Positions 11,364 to 19,320 of a stretch of 64,000 nt of DNA are shown piece after piece. Each line of letters opens with the position of its first letter. Position 1 is the first letter of the stretch. The DNA comes from Cydia pomonella. Its lineage: Eukaryota > Arthropoda > Insecta > Lepidoptera > Tortricidae. The stretch covers positions 8,060,001-8,124,000 of the forward strand of contig NC_084727.1 of the NCBI RefSeq assembly GCF_033807575.1, read 5' to 3'. The notes under the pieces are model-generated. The model was not told the DNA's origin and made no database searches. It saw only the letters and a list, made by a program, of their open reading frames with translations. Position numbers and translations under genes: made by a program.

Positions 11364-13112
11364 CGAGGCTTTGCTCCGTGGTCGTTAGTGCTATAAAGCT
11401 GAAATTTGGCATGGATATATAAATCAATAAAGCCGACAAAGTCGTACAATAAAATCTAAAAATTTAATTTTTTTTAGGGTACCTCCCCTACACGTAAAGT
11501 GGGGGTGAAATTTTTTTTTGGCTTCAACCCTAGAGTGTGGGATATCGTTGGAAAGGTCTTTCAAAACTAATACAGGTCTTCAACAAACATTTTTTGATAA
11601 AGTGAATATATTCGGAGATAATCGCACTGAAAGAAAAAAAAAATTCCCCCCCCCCCCCCCTCTAACTTTTGAACCATAGGTCAAAAAAATATGAAAAAAA
11701 TCGTGGAAGTAGACCTTAAGAAAGACATTAAATGAAAACTATAGCGGACATGATCAGTTTAGCTGTTTTTGAGTTATCGCAAAAAGTTTTCCCTTCATAG
11801 TAAAAAGACTTACTTTAATTAGGTACTGATTATGCAAATTTGCCTATTTGTTTAACTCGGGTGAAAGGTACCGTTTCATCCCTTGGTTAACAATTTACTA
11901 TACTTTAAGCTCCACTTTAGCTTATTGTGACGGAAGAGTAACTACGGAACCCTACACTGAGCGTGGCCCGACATGCTCTTGGCCGGTTATTTGTAAGTTT
12001 GTATTGTTTCTAGAAACGAAAACATCTGAACGCCTAAAGCGGTTTGTTGTGGATATCCTGGTCAAGACACCAAATTGTAACAACCACCATATACTTAACA
12101 CATTCACTGCCAGACAAAAAACGTGATATAGTAACAAATGTTTTAGGTATACAGCTTAAAAGTGATATAGTAACAAATGTTTTAGGTATACAACTTTGAC
12201 CGGCCTCGAGTGGAGGTGGACGTCCTCAACACGGTTACAAAGGAGGAACTCATACAGTTTTATAAGGTGTGTACTTTATATTATTGATTAAGGTAAAATT
12301 AATATTTTGTTATAAGGTTAAGATCGGAACGGTATTTTCTTTAACTAAGTGTACAGTGAGCTGCGAATTTGCATGGAGAAATATGAATGAATTCATTTAT
12401 TGTAAATTGAAGCGGTTGATGGTAAATTATTTTGGGGGACAAGTTTACCTTTGAACTTGTATACAATAAAATATTTGTTGCAGAAACACATTAGCGATTC
12501 GTCGGAGGACCGACAAAAGTTGTCGGTGTACATTGTGTCGACGGCGGAGGGTGGCGCCGGCGCTAACGGTGAAAAGAAAGACGAGGAGAAAACAGAAGCC
12601 AAGGTATGTCTGTCTCCCTCTCTAGGTAACATAAGAGATTCGTCGGTGAACCGACAAAAGTCGGTGTACATCGTCTCGATGGCTGAGGTCGGTTCCCTCT
12701 GTGTAAAATTTCGGGTATAGAAACATAGTCGAATGACCGACAAAAGTTAAGTAATACTTAAGGGAAGGGTGGAATTATGGGTGATTTTCAGATTTACCCG
12801 AATTACCCGAATACACAATATTTTGTTTTATATTTTTCATTTTTTTTTTTAATACTACGTCGGTGGCAAACAAGCATACGGCCCGTCTGATGGTAAGCGG
12901 TCACCGTAGCCTATGGACGCCTGCAACACCAGAGGTATTACATGCGCGTTGCCGACCCTAAAACTAAAATTTGATTACTAATGGCAAATAATACCTTGTT
13001 TCAGCCCACGGTCATCTCGGACCTCGTGGAGTTCAAGTCGAGGAGACGTCTCTACGCGCACCCCGCGCCCTTCACCAACATTCCTCGAAAAGGGGCGCAA
13101 TGCAAGCTGTAA
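1..13112 (+). CDS. Ide: Insulin-degrading enzyme (M16A metalloprotease), C-terminal half, 13 exons, 5' end outside window
   Basis: Exons: 1-85, 2186-2268, 2658-2802, 4453-4608, 6624-6699, 7557-7683, 8638-8708, 9333-9490, 9888-10022, 10424-10552, 12186-12266, 12484-12603, 13005-13112 (TAA). All phases join, giving about 490 residues. By family knowledge IDE (about 1,000 aa) is a zinc protease that degrades insulin, amyloid-beta and other small peptides inside a closed chamber. The N-terminal half with the HxxEH zinc site lies upstream of the window. Recognisable blocks in order are PNEFIP, LWFKQDNEFRLPKA, GYDDKQHVLLEK, EQPYQ, SEPCFNILRTK/EQLGYIVFSG and VYNFDR. The Arg and Tyr of LRTK-EQLGY, which bind substrate in human IDE (R824, Y831), are both present. 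The protein ends in CKL, which fits the peroxisomal PTS1 pattern (human IDE ends AKL). The 4608 donor is GC rather than GT (CAG/GCAAGT). The twelfth exon in the window carries a Lys/Glu/Gly-rich stretch longer than in human IDE. No poly(A) site was identified. Confidence 0.94.
93..1490. mobile_element. Non-coding terminal-inverted-repeat element in IDE intron
   Basis: About 110-120 bp at 95-215 reappears in reverse complement at about 1376-1490 (the arms share CCTAACCCGAAATCGTAATT). A 13-bp direct repeat, GTCAGGGTAAGTA, flanks it at 80-92 and 1491-1503. This repeat contains the splice donor of the first exon in the window. The interior has no credible ORF, so the element is non-autonomous. 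A 13-bp target duplication would be unusually long for a cut-and-paste element, so the superfamily is left open. Confidence 0.7.
1504..2009. other. IDE intron sequence without a recognised feature
   Basis: AT-rich intron DNA. A moderately GC-balanced patch at 1635-1860 looks like part of an old repeat, but I could not match it to anything else here. Confidence 0.4.
2010..2122. mobile_element. Palindromic MITE just upstream of an IDE acceptor
   Basis: The left arm (2010-2052, with TACCGCGAACCACGTTCGAC) and the right arm (2084-2122) are near-perfect inverted repeats around a short AT-rich loop. It ends about 60 bp before the acceptor at 2185. The end sequence CTACCGCGAA also occurs in the element at 60780-61252. 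Confidence 0.75.
2818..3092. repeat. Minisatellite, about 42-46 bp unit, about six copies
   Basis: Diverged copies of a unit built on CAACGGTGACAAACGAAACC and CTACCAGGACTGTGAACT run head to tail directly after the IDE exon 2658-2802. Short indels vary the unit length. A partial ORF on the minus strand here (2925-3107) is only repeat translation. Confidence 0.85.
3100..3195 (+). pseudogene. Decayed copy of IDE exon 2658-2802 (relic 1)
   Basis: The core GTTCCGTGACAGCATACAGC at 3151-3170 and what follows matches the exon segment encoding FRDSLQQFAYSAEL. The flanking parts are scrambled and there is no usable splice pair. It lies past the minisatellite and is read in the same direction as the parent exon. 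Confidence 0.7.
3388..3622 (+). pseudogene. Decayed copy of IDE exon 2658-2802 (relic 2), interrupted
   Basis: Positions 3388-3440 resemble the start of the exon (the AATCTGACttct region). After foreign sequence, 3548-3622 matches its end, reading DSLQQFPYSAELGGLRW in one frame. It has no intact splice sites. This is the second relic of the same exon. Confidence 0.7.
3806..3892 (+). repeat. LINE 3'-end fragment (Jockey-like tail)
   Basis: Contains the CGTCCATAGGCTACG... GGCGGGCCGTATGCTTGTTT tail also seen at 12850-12955 (-), 16490-16640 (+), 55763-55880 (-) and 62530-62913 (-). In the last of these it follows RT coding sequence. Confidence 0.6.
4749..4904 (+). other. Intact second copy of IDE exon 4453-4608, possible cassette exon
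   Basis: Taking the acceptor TTAG at 4748 and the GC donor CAG/GCAAGT at 4904, this copy is 156 nt, exactly the length of the parent exon, phase 0 at both ends and fully open (52 codons). It keeps LLEKIIDNIVNFKVDPQRFA and ends EAEQPYQ. Its first residues differ (YHNSHGYGKQ against ITVDGYDDKQ). A net 4-nt loss near the 5' end is exactly offset by an AG lying 4 nt further upstream. The pyrimidine tract before this acceptor is poor, so use is uncertain. It could be a mutually exclusive exon or a recent copy not yet broken. Confidence 0.55.
5045..5200 (+). pseudogene. Third copy of the IDE exon, frameshifted
   Basis: Matches the parent exon, but ACATCGTCAAC is reduced to ACATTTCAAC (one base lost) and the 5' part is altered, so the frame is broken. 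The GC donor (CAGGCAAGT) is still present. Confidence 0.85.
5341..5481 (+). pseudogene. Fourth copy of the IDE exon, 14-bp deletion
   Basis: The start reads SHGYDKQHVLLEK in frame. A 14-bp deletion around AAGGTTCGCAATTACGAAGG then shifts the frame to a stop. The GC donor is kept. Confidence 0.85.
5624..5763 (+). pseudogene. Fifth copy of the IDE exon, same deletion and donor lost
   Basis: Shares the 14-bp deletion of copy 4. Its donor has changed from CAGGCAAGT to CAGACAAGT, so neither the GC nor a GT donor remains. Confidence 0.85.
5972..6062. repeat. Fragment of the 'gggttccgtag' repeat
   Basis: Carries the subterminal palindrome GGGTTCCGTAG...CGGAACCC followed by CATGTCCGTCTGTCTGTCCG, the start of the roughly 700-bp repeat seen whole at 11279-11988 and 61731-62417. 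Confidence 0.65.
6330..6600 (-). repeat. Dispersed repeat, family of 56255-56680 and 58240-58560
   Basis: In reverse complement it shows CACGAGC(A/G)TAGCGAGTGG, a segment ending in CAAGCGTTtcaa/GTTGCGAGTG, and GTTAAACAAACTTTG, in the same order as the two plus-strand copies near the right end of the window. Several short ORFs in it are not genes. Confidence 0.65.
6901..7115. repeat. IDE-locus dispersed repeat, copy 1
   Basis: Begins with GGGACCGTGCGCGTTGGAGG and contains two GCCATCTTGTGG segments and CTGTGCTGCCTCCTAC. Four copies lie in or next to IDE (7195-7430, 7906-8140, 13128-13315). I do not recognise the family, and short ORFs on both strands reflect the repeat. Confidence 0.8.
7195..7430. 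repeat. IDE-locus dispersed repeat, copy 2
   Basis: Same order of blocks as copy 1, about 290 bp downstream in the same orientation. It ends with GTTTATGCACGCTCTC just before the acceptor region of the next exon. Confidence 0.8.
7906..8140. repeat. IDE-locus dispersed repeat, copy 3, with local inversion
   Basis: Same family. Within it, 7926-7950 is the perfect reverse complement of 7956-7980 (25 bp, 5-bp loop), made by an inverted partial duplication of GGTTCCGATTCAGGCCACAA. Confidence 0.8.
8305..8490 (-). mobile_element. LINE 3' coding relic, minus strand
   Basis: The minus strand reads approximately CRACMEEEETTKHILLDC, a C-x2-C...H...C block typical of the end of non-LTR retrotransposon polyproteins, followed by frameshifted sequence. 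It is followed on the plus strand by (TA)n at 8491-8530. Confidence 0.6.
8491..8530. repeat. (TA)n microsatellite
   Basis: Almost pure AT/TA dinucleotides over about 40 bp in an IDE intron. Confidence 0.9.
8826..9060 (+). mobile_element. tRNA-headed SINE-like sequence
   Basis: TAGCTCAGTTGGTAGAACG (A box) and GAGTTCGAATC (B box) are spaced as in a tRNA. The acceptor stem pairs for only 4-5 bases and the head runs straight into an unrelated body. This is a SINE head rather than a working tRNA gene. Confidence 0.6.
9105..9290. repeat. Dispersed repeat shared with 21136-21345 and 54640-54890
   Basis: All three share GAGCTGATCTGATGATGGAG followed by GGAACTCTGTGAT(A/G)AAAC, and two share GATTTCC/GGTTTCC-GATTGAGCTAAAAT. 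No coding capacity seen. Confidence 0.7.
9491..9649 (+). repeat. Tandem second copy of IDE exon 9333-9490, non-productive
   Basis: A 159-bp unit repeats the last 138 nt of the exon (AGAAAGAGA at 9351, 9510 and 9669) nearly identically, including its GTAATG donor. The open part is 9512-9649, coding again for the block ending LRTK. Only 21 nt separate the copies, too short for an intron, and they contain in-frame stops. The copy-2 acceptor phase also does not match the upstream exon. It is therefore unlikely to yield a full protein. Confidence 0.9.
9650..9745 (+). pseudogene. Partial third copy of the same IDE exon
   Basis: Continues the 159-bp array from AGAAAGAGAACGCAG and breaks off at CGACTCGACCAAAT, before the catalytic-chamber residues. 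It has one TGTGGC to TGCCGC difference and no donor. Confidence 0.9.
11279..11988 (+). mobile_element. About 700-bp non-autonomous repeat ('gggttccgtag' family), copy 1
   Basis: Starts with AGGGTTCCGTAGCCAAATGG, has a (GTCT)n block, a 15-C run at 11646-11660, and ends CCCGACATGCTCTTGGCCGG. It matches 61731-62417 along its whole length in inverse orientation. No coding sequence. It sits in the IDE intron 10553-12185. Confidence 0.85.
12123..12191 (+). repeat. Tandem duplication of an IDE splice acceptor, 39-bp period
   Basis: GTGATATAGTAACAAATGTT plus TTAGGTATACA occurs at 12123 and again at 12162. The second copy supplies the real acceptor (exon from 12186). Using the first AG (12146) would extend the exon by 39 nt, which include an in-frame TAG. 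Confidence 0.85.
12848..12957 (-). mobile_element. LINE 3'-tail fragment (Jockey-like)
   Basis: TACGTCGGTGGCAAACAAGC ... CATGCGCGTTGCCGACCCT is the reverse complement of the tail that follows RT coding sequence at 16490-16640. It lies just upstream of the last IDE exon. Confidence 0.75.
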
Positions 13113-13127
13113 CCTCCAACATAGACC

Positions 13128-13315
13128 CATAGAGCCCGTGCCCGTTGGAGGGTCTGCCATCTTGTGACCTGAATCGAAAGCGGAAACAATTCACACTTCT
13201 AAGCAGGTGCTGCCCCCTACACTTCACGGCTCTATGTCGCAAGATCTGCCATCTAGTGGCTTAAATCTAAAAATGGAAACTATATGGGGCTTCTGTGCTG
13301 CCGTCTACAGTTTCT
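13128..13315. repeat. IDE-locus dispersed repeat, copy 4
   Basis: Starts 16 bp after the IDE stop codon with CCCGTTGGAGGGTCTGCCAT, so the IDE 3' UTR runs into this repeat. Confidence 0.75.
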
Positions 13316-13460
13316 GCACGTTCTCTATTAACACAATCAGTGCCACCGCGTGTTGAGCGTAGCCAATAACATGTGAAAACCCGTATGTAGCGAGAAGCGA
13401 CTAACGTGAATGCGTTAAGGGCGAAACCAGAGCGTAATTTCAACTGCAAAAATTCTAATA

Positions 13461-13800
13461 TACACGGTGTATCGTGCTTCGAGCAACACCGGGAAGGGAG
13501 ACGGCATTCATACTATTTCCCCTCTGCCGAAGCATAGGTACAACTGTACCTATGGCGGTGCATGTTGTGACTCGTCCGTACACGGAGACCGAGGTGTGCA
13601 AGGTTAGTCTTTGACGTGTGTCATTTTCTATGTATTTGTGTCGTTACAGATTGGATTTTGTATGTAGTAAGTGAGAAATGCGACTGTGTGCACGTTTCCC
13701 CCCGCAAAAAATGGCAGAATGATGTGTTCGGTAAGATATCGCTTAGGCTCCTCCCTTCCGACGTGTCGGAAGCCGGTGTTGCTCGAAGGTATCGTGGTCT
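13461..13800. mobile_element. Inverted-repeat element
   Basis: TCGTGCTTCGAGCAACACCG near 13471 is inverted as CCGGTGTTGCTCGAAGGTAT near 13775. A short ORF (13616-13828) inside it has no recognisable domain. Confidence 0.55.
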
Positions 13801-13944
13801 GATTAGGAAAAAGAAGATTTTTTTTTAATATCGCTTTTTTTATGGGGCAGGTTCCATAGGTACCAATCCTCCATAGGTACAAAGGTCAAAAAAAATTCAC
13901 GTCAAAAAATGTTTCTTCTGCTTTTTCCTAATCTGTAGGGCTAA

Positions 13945-14062
13945 AATGATCGGCTCTTTATCATTTGTCACCATACCTGTCATGTTCTAACAAGTATGTC
14001 AGAGCGAAAGTGACGGCCATAGTGACAAATGATGTAAATGGAACCATGCTGCCACCGCAGAT
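13945..14062. mobile_element. MITE family with copies at 22365-22492 and 46800-46922
   Basis: All share CGAAAGTGACGG(C/G)CATAGTGACAA and an inverted partner (TTTGTCACCATACCTGTCAT), giving a hairpin of about 110 bp. No coding capacity. Confidence 0.7.
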
Positions 14063-14483
14063 ACCGAATATGCCTTGAGGGATCCTCACTTTTTTTGTTA
14101 CACCTTGTATGTCGGCTGAGACATCTATTGTCAAGTAGCAGTACTGATAATTCCGCTACCTGACGCTAGATGTCGACTACGAAAATGATAGTATTTTTGG
14201 TAACAAAACCGTTGTATGTAGTGAGCACTCTTGTTCTTCTTAATTCTCTCTGTCTGTACCGAGTTATTTGTGGCGTTCCATGCCTAAAGGGTCCTTATGC
14301 TCCATGTGCATAAGCATCCTTCTCCGATGGAAAGCCACATTTGAAAGCATGGTTTGAGTAATACAGTATTGTAGAATATTATAGAATGCTTGAGTGATAT
14401 ACCACGCACAAGATATAAATGCAGTAGCTACTGTTAGATACAGATGTGCTGGTCGTGGAGTTTCCAAAAAGAGCCGAAAGTTC

Positions 14484-14600
14484 TAGGAAATTTCACATGA
14501 AATTTCTAGGAAAATTCACATGATATTTCTAGGAAAATTCACATGATATTTCTAGGAAAATGCACATGAAATTTCTAGGAAAATGCACATGAAATTTCAC
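14484..14600. repeat. 23-bp minisatellite, about four copies
   Basis: ATTTCTAGGAAAATTCACAT(GAT) is repeated head to tail with single-base changes. Related GGAAATTTC-rich DNA lies at 33350-33520. Confidence 0.85.
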
Positions 14601-15579
14601 ATTAAATAAGGGAAACTTTCATGTTGGAAATGGATAGATATAAATTTCGATCGTCATACAAAATATATGAATATTCTAAAATTGGAAATTTCGCATTTTC
14701 GGAAAATTTCCGACGGCTCATCTGTCACACGCCAAATGATAGCAATAATTTTATTTAAGTCATTTCAGGAAATTAAAAATAATCTGCATAGGTGTGGTGT
14801 TTTGTGCTTGTCTTTTTTTGTGCAATAATTAAGTTTTGTTAATTTGGGCAATAAAGTAAGAGATGTCTCAGATCTCATTTAATTGTCAAGCAAGCATGTG
14901 ATCTGCTTTCTTGTTTACGCCCTCGTATGAACGCGGTCCCGCGTACGAAGAAGCTATTAGAAAAAATAATCCCGGTACACGAGAGGTTTGGCTGAGGTGT
15001 GTATACTATTTTTTTGTTCCACGGAGCCGGAAAGCGGCAACTTCGCTTAGCGCACCGGGCCGAAAGTTGACGCTTTCCACAGCAGATTTTTTTTTTCAAA
15101 CATCAAAGTCCAGGCGATTCTTATCCTTCAAGAAGAGCATGTGCGTGTGGTTAATATCTATGACAATGTGGTATTCCTTCTGCTGTTTCCATATCCCCAA
15201 GCTGCCTAGAGGGCTATAAATGAATCACCTATTTCATTTTATTTTGAATCTTGATGTTGACGGATTAAAGTTGCATTTGTCTCGGCAAGTTTTAATTTGT
15301 GGGTGGCTAGGTAACTTTTGATATGTGTTACGAATATTGTGTTCAAAGCTAGACATTAATTGTGTAAATGGCCCAAACGCATAAAAAAATAAGTTACTGG
15401 GTATAAAATGAATTTAAAACCTACATGTGTTTATAGAGTAATGAAGTTGTACAATTATTTTACAGCGTTTTACAAATATTTTACGTATTTATTTATCTCC
15501 ACATTCTAATGTGGTATAAATATGTTTATTGCTAGTAACGTATTGAAAGATCAGTTAATTTCAATGATATCGTACGGTT
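14601..15579. other. No recognised feature
   Basis: AT-rich sequence with scattered short ORFs on both strands (for example 14911-15219) that show no domain, repeat structure or splice context. Confidence 0.4.
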
Positions 15580-15830
15580 ATTCCCACTTGTTACCAGTGG
15601 TAACTACTGGGATTTTTTTACCACAGTTAACTACTGGGGAAAAAAAATCCGACTAGTTACCACCAACTCGGCCTCGGGATTTTTTACCACCTGGGGGTAG
15701 TTACCACCAAACTAACTTGGTGGTAACTAATGGGATTTTTTTCCCAGTAGTTACCAGTGGTAAAAGGTAAAAAAAAACAAGTAGTTACCACTTGTTACCA
15801 GTGGTAACTAGTGGGAATAACCCTATTGTA
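15580..15830. mobile_element. Complex foldback element
   Basis: GGTTATTCCCACTTGTTACC at the left is inverted as GTGGGAATAACC at the right. The interior is a mosaic of GTTACCAGTGGTAACTA-type palindromes in both orientations, so many nested hairpins are possible. Confidence 0.75.
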
Positions 15831-15956
15831 CCTAACATGTAGGTGAGGCATTATACTTGAAAGTTGTACACAGTTTAATTTGGGAGTTTTTATGTTACGT
15901 AATACTCAGAATCACGATCTCTTTCGATCCTTATACAGTATGTAAATTAAAGATAA

Positions 15957-16382
15957 AGATAGTTTATTATTCAAGTAGGCATATTACAATGCGCTTATGA
16001 ACGTCAAATAAAGCTACACCGGCTCTAGCCCTACACCTCTGACCCGAGAAGATTTAAATCCCCCCTCAATTGGAGGAGGGTATCCCAATATGGACCGTCA
16101 AGAAACTCGGCGGGACACATCTTTTCAAAACATTACATAATAAAAGTTGCTCAGTATAACCTAATTATTAACGGGTGAGTAAATGGTTTTAGTTAATTTA
16201 CATACTGTTTAGGTAGTTTATTATTCAAGTAGATATATTACAATGCGCTTATGAACGTCAAATAAAGATACGCCGGCTCTGCCCTAAACTTCTGACCCGA
16301 GCTTAAAATCCCTCCTAAATTGTAGAAGGGTATCCCAATATGGACCGGAAAGAAACTCGACGGGACACAGCTTTTCAAAAAC
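15957..16382. repeat. Direct duplicate of an about 170-bp segment, 257 bp apart
   Basis: AGTTTATTATTCAAGTAG(G/A) ... GCGCTTATGAACGTCAAATA ... CGACGGGACAC occurs at 15957-16132 and 16214-16382 in the same orientation with about 10% difference. Probably two 3' ends of one element. No ORF. Confidence 0.8.
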
Positions 16383-16489
16383 ATTTACATCTTATAACTA
16401 ACATACATTGAATTCAATAGTACAATTTAATTTAATAGGGAATTAAAAAAAAACATAAAATAACATACAGTAGTTACTTTATTCTAAGT

Positions 16490-16645
16490 ATGGGATTCTT
16501 CAAAAAAGGAGTGTACAAGTTTTTAAAGGGTCGGCAACGCGCATGCATTATCTCTGGTGTTGCAGGCGTCCATAGGCTACAGTGACTGCTTACCACCAGG
16601 CAGGCCGTATCCTTGTTTGCCACCGACATGGTATTAAAAAAAACT
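16490..16645 (+). mobile_element. Jockey-like LINE 3' end
   Basis: Reads MGFFKKGVYKFLKGRQRAC, the usual C-terminus of Jockey-type RT, then the non-coding tail with CGTCCATAGGCTACAGTGAC. Strongly 5'-truncated. Confidence 0.8.
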
Positions 16646-16711
16646 TCTAGTATTTTGATGCACTAGATTGCTAAATAAACATCATCATTCATCATTCTCC
16701 TGGCGCATTCC

Positions 16712-16830
16712 CTATTTGGGGTCGGCCCTCCTGATACATGATCGCCACTTGTTGCGATCTTTAGTCATTGCTGGCGTTAGGCCTAGCTCCGTCATGTCCT
16801 TGGAGATGGTTCTAGTCCAGTTGGTTGGCG
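16712..16830 (-). mobile_element. RTE-like LINE C-terminal relic
   Basis: The minus strand reads DMTELGLTPAMTKDRNKWRS followed by CIRRADPK and a stop, a familiar end of RTE-type endonuclease-reverse transcriptases. Only about 35 codons survive. Confidence 0.7.
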
Positions 16831-16919
16831 AATAGATTGCTAAATAAACAGTAGAAAATTTATCCCAAGATTTTTCATAGACTTGTATGTCGGTAACAGA
16901 AAGAAGGGAACGCAAAATG

Positions 16920-17290
16920 TATGGAATTTATGGGAAACTAAAAAAAAAGAAAGTACTCGTGATCATGGGTAGAAATAACATTACAAAACTAAAAAAAAAA
17001 TGTAGTGTACAACATTAGATAAAATAACTCAAGCATCGTCTTCATTTGTTGTCTTGAAGCTCAAGTTCCTGAATACATAAATAAAAGACATTTGTTTTTA
17101 ATGTATTTTCTCGTCATACTGTTTCTGGCTGGTTTTGTTTTTATGAGTTGTACATTTTTATTGAAGCTTACTTTTAAGGATAAAATAAAAAAATGTTAAA
17201 TCAGTATTGTTTTATTTATACTAAAATCAAGTTACCTTCTATAAATATTAACATTTTATTGCCATTATTAGAGTCCATCTGAACAAACTT
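16920..17290. other. No recognised feature
   Basis: Very AT-rich sequence without ORF or repeat structure that I can support. Confidence 0.4.
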
Positions 17291-17300
17291 CGCAATAACG

Positions 17301-17400
17301 AAGTGTGGAAGTACAGTGACTGCAGAGTTAAGTGACCATCCTGCAAACAAATTTTTATGCAGGGGGGTCACTTAACTCTGCAGCATACTGTACTACCACA
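17301..17400. mobile_element. Palindromic MITE
   Basis: TGCAGAGTTAAGTGACC at about 17320 pairs with GGTCACTTAACTCTGCAG at about 17367. The outer arms (GGAAGTACAGT / ACTGTACTACC) also pair. Confidence 0.75.
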
Positions 17401-17639
17401 AACTTAAAATTTCACTTTTACTTCAAAGTGGGTGTGTATTAGGCAAGTTTTTATGGGCCATTTTCAACCAAAAGGGTACTTCGTCGATTGTAAATAAGGC
17501 GCAATTTCCATTTAGCTTATCAACAATGTGGTACCTTTTGATTGAAAACGTTACATTTAGTGTTAAAATGGTCTAGATAACGCGTCCCGACACTCGGTAA
17601 CAGCTTTCTCTTCGCCTGAATGTGGCATTCCCCTCGACG

Positions 17640-18172
17640 GTGGCGTGACGCGCTGCGGCGGCGTCTAGATGATAAATGACGTCACACGCTGCTGCGGCGT
17701 CCTGTCAGGTGACGACAGACACTGCCGTGGTGTCCCGGCCTGTCCTCAGATAACGACATGCTGTTGCGGCGTACCGTCGTCAGATGACGTCACATGCTGC
17801 TGTGACGTCCTGTCGTCGGGTAACGACACGCTACTGCGGCGTCCTGTCATCAGCTAACGACACACGATACTGCGGCGTCCTGTCGTCAGGTAACGACACG
17901 ATACTGCGGCGTCCTGTCGTCAGGTAACGACACGATACTGCGGCGTCCTGTCGTCAGGTAACGACACGATACTGCGGCGTCCTGTCGTCAGGTAACGACA
18001 CGATACTGCGGCGTCCTGTCGTCAGGTAACGACACGATACTGCGGCGTCCTGTCGTTAGGTAACGACACGATACTGCGGCGTCCTGTCGTCAGGTAACGA
18101 CACGATACTGCGGCGTCCCGTCGTCAGATGGCGTCACATGCTGTTGCGGCGTGCCGTCGTCAGGTGACGACA
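17640..18172. repeat. 34-bp GC-rich minisatellite
   Basis: GATACTGCGGCGTCCTGTCG begins at 17866, 17900, 17934 and so on at exact 34-bp steps to about 18104 (eight near-identical units). More diverged units flank it from 17640. Each unit holds a small hairpin, TGTCGT...ACGACA. The 17669-17857 ORF is repeat translation. Confidence 0.93.
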
Positions 18173-18284
18173 TTAAGTCAACGTTCGCTCACGTAGCAGG
18201 ACCGCCTCCTGAAATCAAAGGCAAACCAACATTTCTATAATTTTTATGTTTCTGTTAGAATCAACTATGTAATACAACAACTAC

Positions 18285-18427
18285 TAGAGTTAAACCAAGC
18301 TAAGTTGGCAGCGATTTTGATAGCCGGGACTGTGAAAGTGTTTGATAGAAGTTTGACGTTTAAAATAAACTTTACACAGTTTCGGCTATAAAAATCGCTG
18401 CCAACTTAGCTTGGTCTAACTCTGCAA
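18285..18427. mobile_element. MITE, copy 1 of a three-copy family
   Basis: The terminal inverted repeat (CCAAGCTAAGTTGGCAGCGA and its complement) encloses a body with GTTTGACGTTTAAAATAA. Another copy lies at 23197-23350 and a partial one at 46288-46340. Confidence 0.85.
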
Positions 18428-18429
18428 AC

Positions 18430-18640
18430 AGCTAATTTGACGAATCATGCAGTCCCTTTCTTATGTATATAACTATCCCTATCGGCTATTTATGGTTGTC
18501 AAAATTCAAGTCATTATCTGTGGTTGTGCACGTAAAGGGACGTCAAGTTTTAACCTAAAGCAACGCTAAATTGCCGAGCTGCTGAGCCGAACGGAGCCGA
18601 GCACGCTCGAACGCTGGAGTTTCCCCCACTGCCCGAAGCA
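18430..18640. repeat. Dispersed repeat shared with 52845-53045
   Basis: Shares CGGCTATTTA(T)GGGTTGTCAAAA-type sequence, TTCAAGTCAT...CTGTGGTTGTGCA and GCTGAGCCGAA...AGCCGAG with the right-hand copy. No coding capacity. Confidence 0.65.
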
Positions 18641-19320
18641 GTGTTTTTTTTTTACTTTTTCCTAATTTAAAATTTGTAGTATCATTTGCAGACGTAAATA
18701 TCATCTTGATAATTCTATTTAAGTCTTTTATTTTATTTGGGTTGCTTACTGCCTAAAATACATAGGTTAAGAGATTTATGTATTAGATGCAAACTTCTTC
18801 AAGCTTCTAGATTCAAGCTTCCACAAATATCAAGCTAAATAACATACTTAAATATGAAGGTCACGAAATAGCTAAATATTACACTATACACCGTGTTTTT
18901 ATTGAATTCCGTTAACTCCGGGGTATGGGTAAGTATGTTTAAGGAAACTAAATGGCATAGTTTTTTTAAATTAAATGTTGCATATAGCGTTGTTGTAACA
19001 CGGGCATTACATTTAATTCAACCAAACCATTGAAAACTGTGACATATCAATGTCATTTCGAACATCAATCGTCTGAGACAGTATTTACGTTCAGTAGCAA
19101 ATGTAGACACTCGTACTAAACACTAATCAATATGTAAACAGGCCCTAAGGCAAGTGTATATGCTCGTGAGGTCCTTATAAGATAAAAAATAAATTATTGA
19201 TTATCTCCGAAATGGAATTTAATTAGAATACCAATGTCTTTGAAAAAGTTACTTAATTTAAGCTCAAGAATGCACCCTTGAAATTAACGGGAATAAAAAA
19301 ATGAATAGGTAGTGATGATG
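18641..19320. other. No recognised feature
   Basis: AT-rich DNA. I see no ORF, repeat pair or RNA gene in it. Confidence 0.4.

Noticed and set aside
17866..18130. Regular 34-bp repeats resembling a CRISPR array
   Set aside because: Units are contiguous with no unique spacers, and the DNA is eukaryotic. It is a minisatellite.
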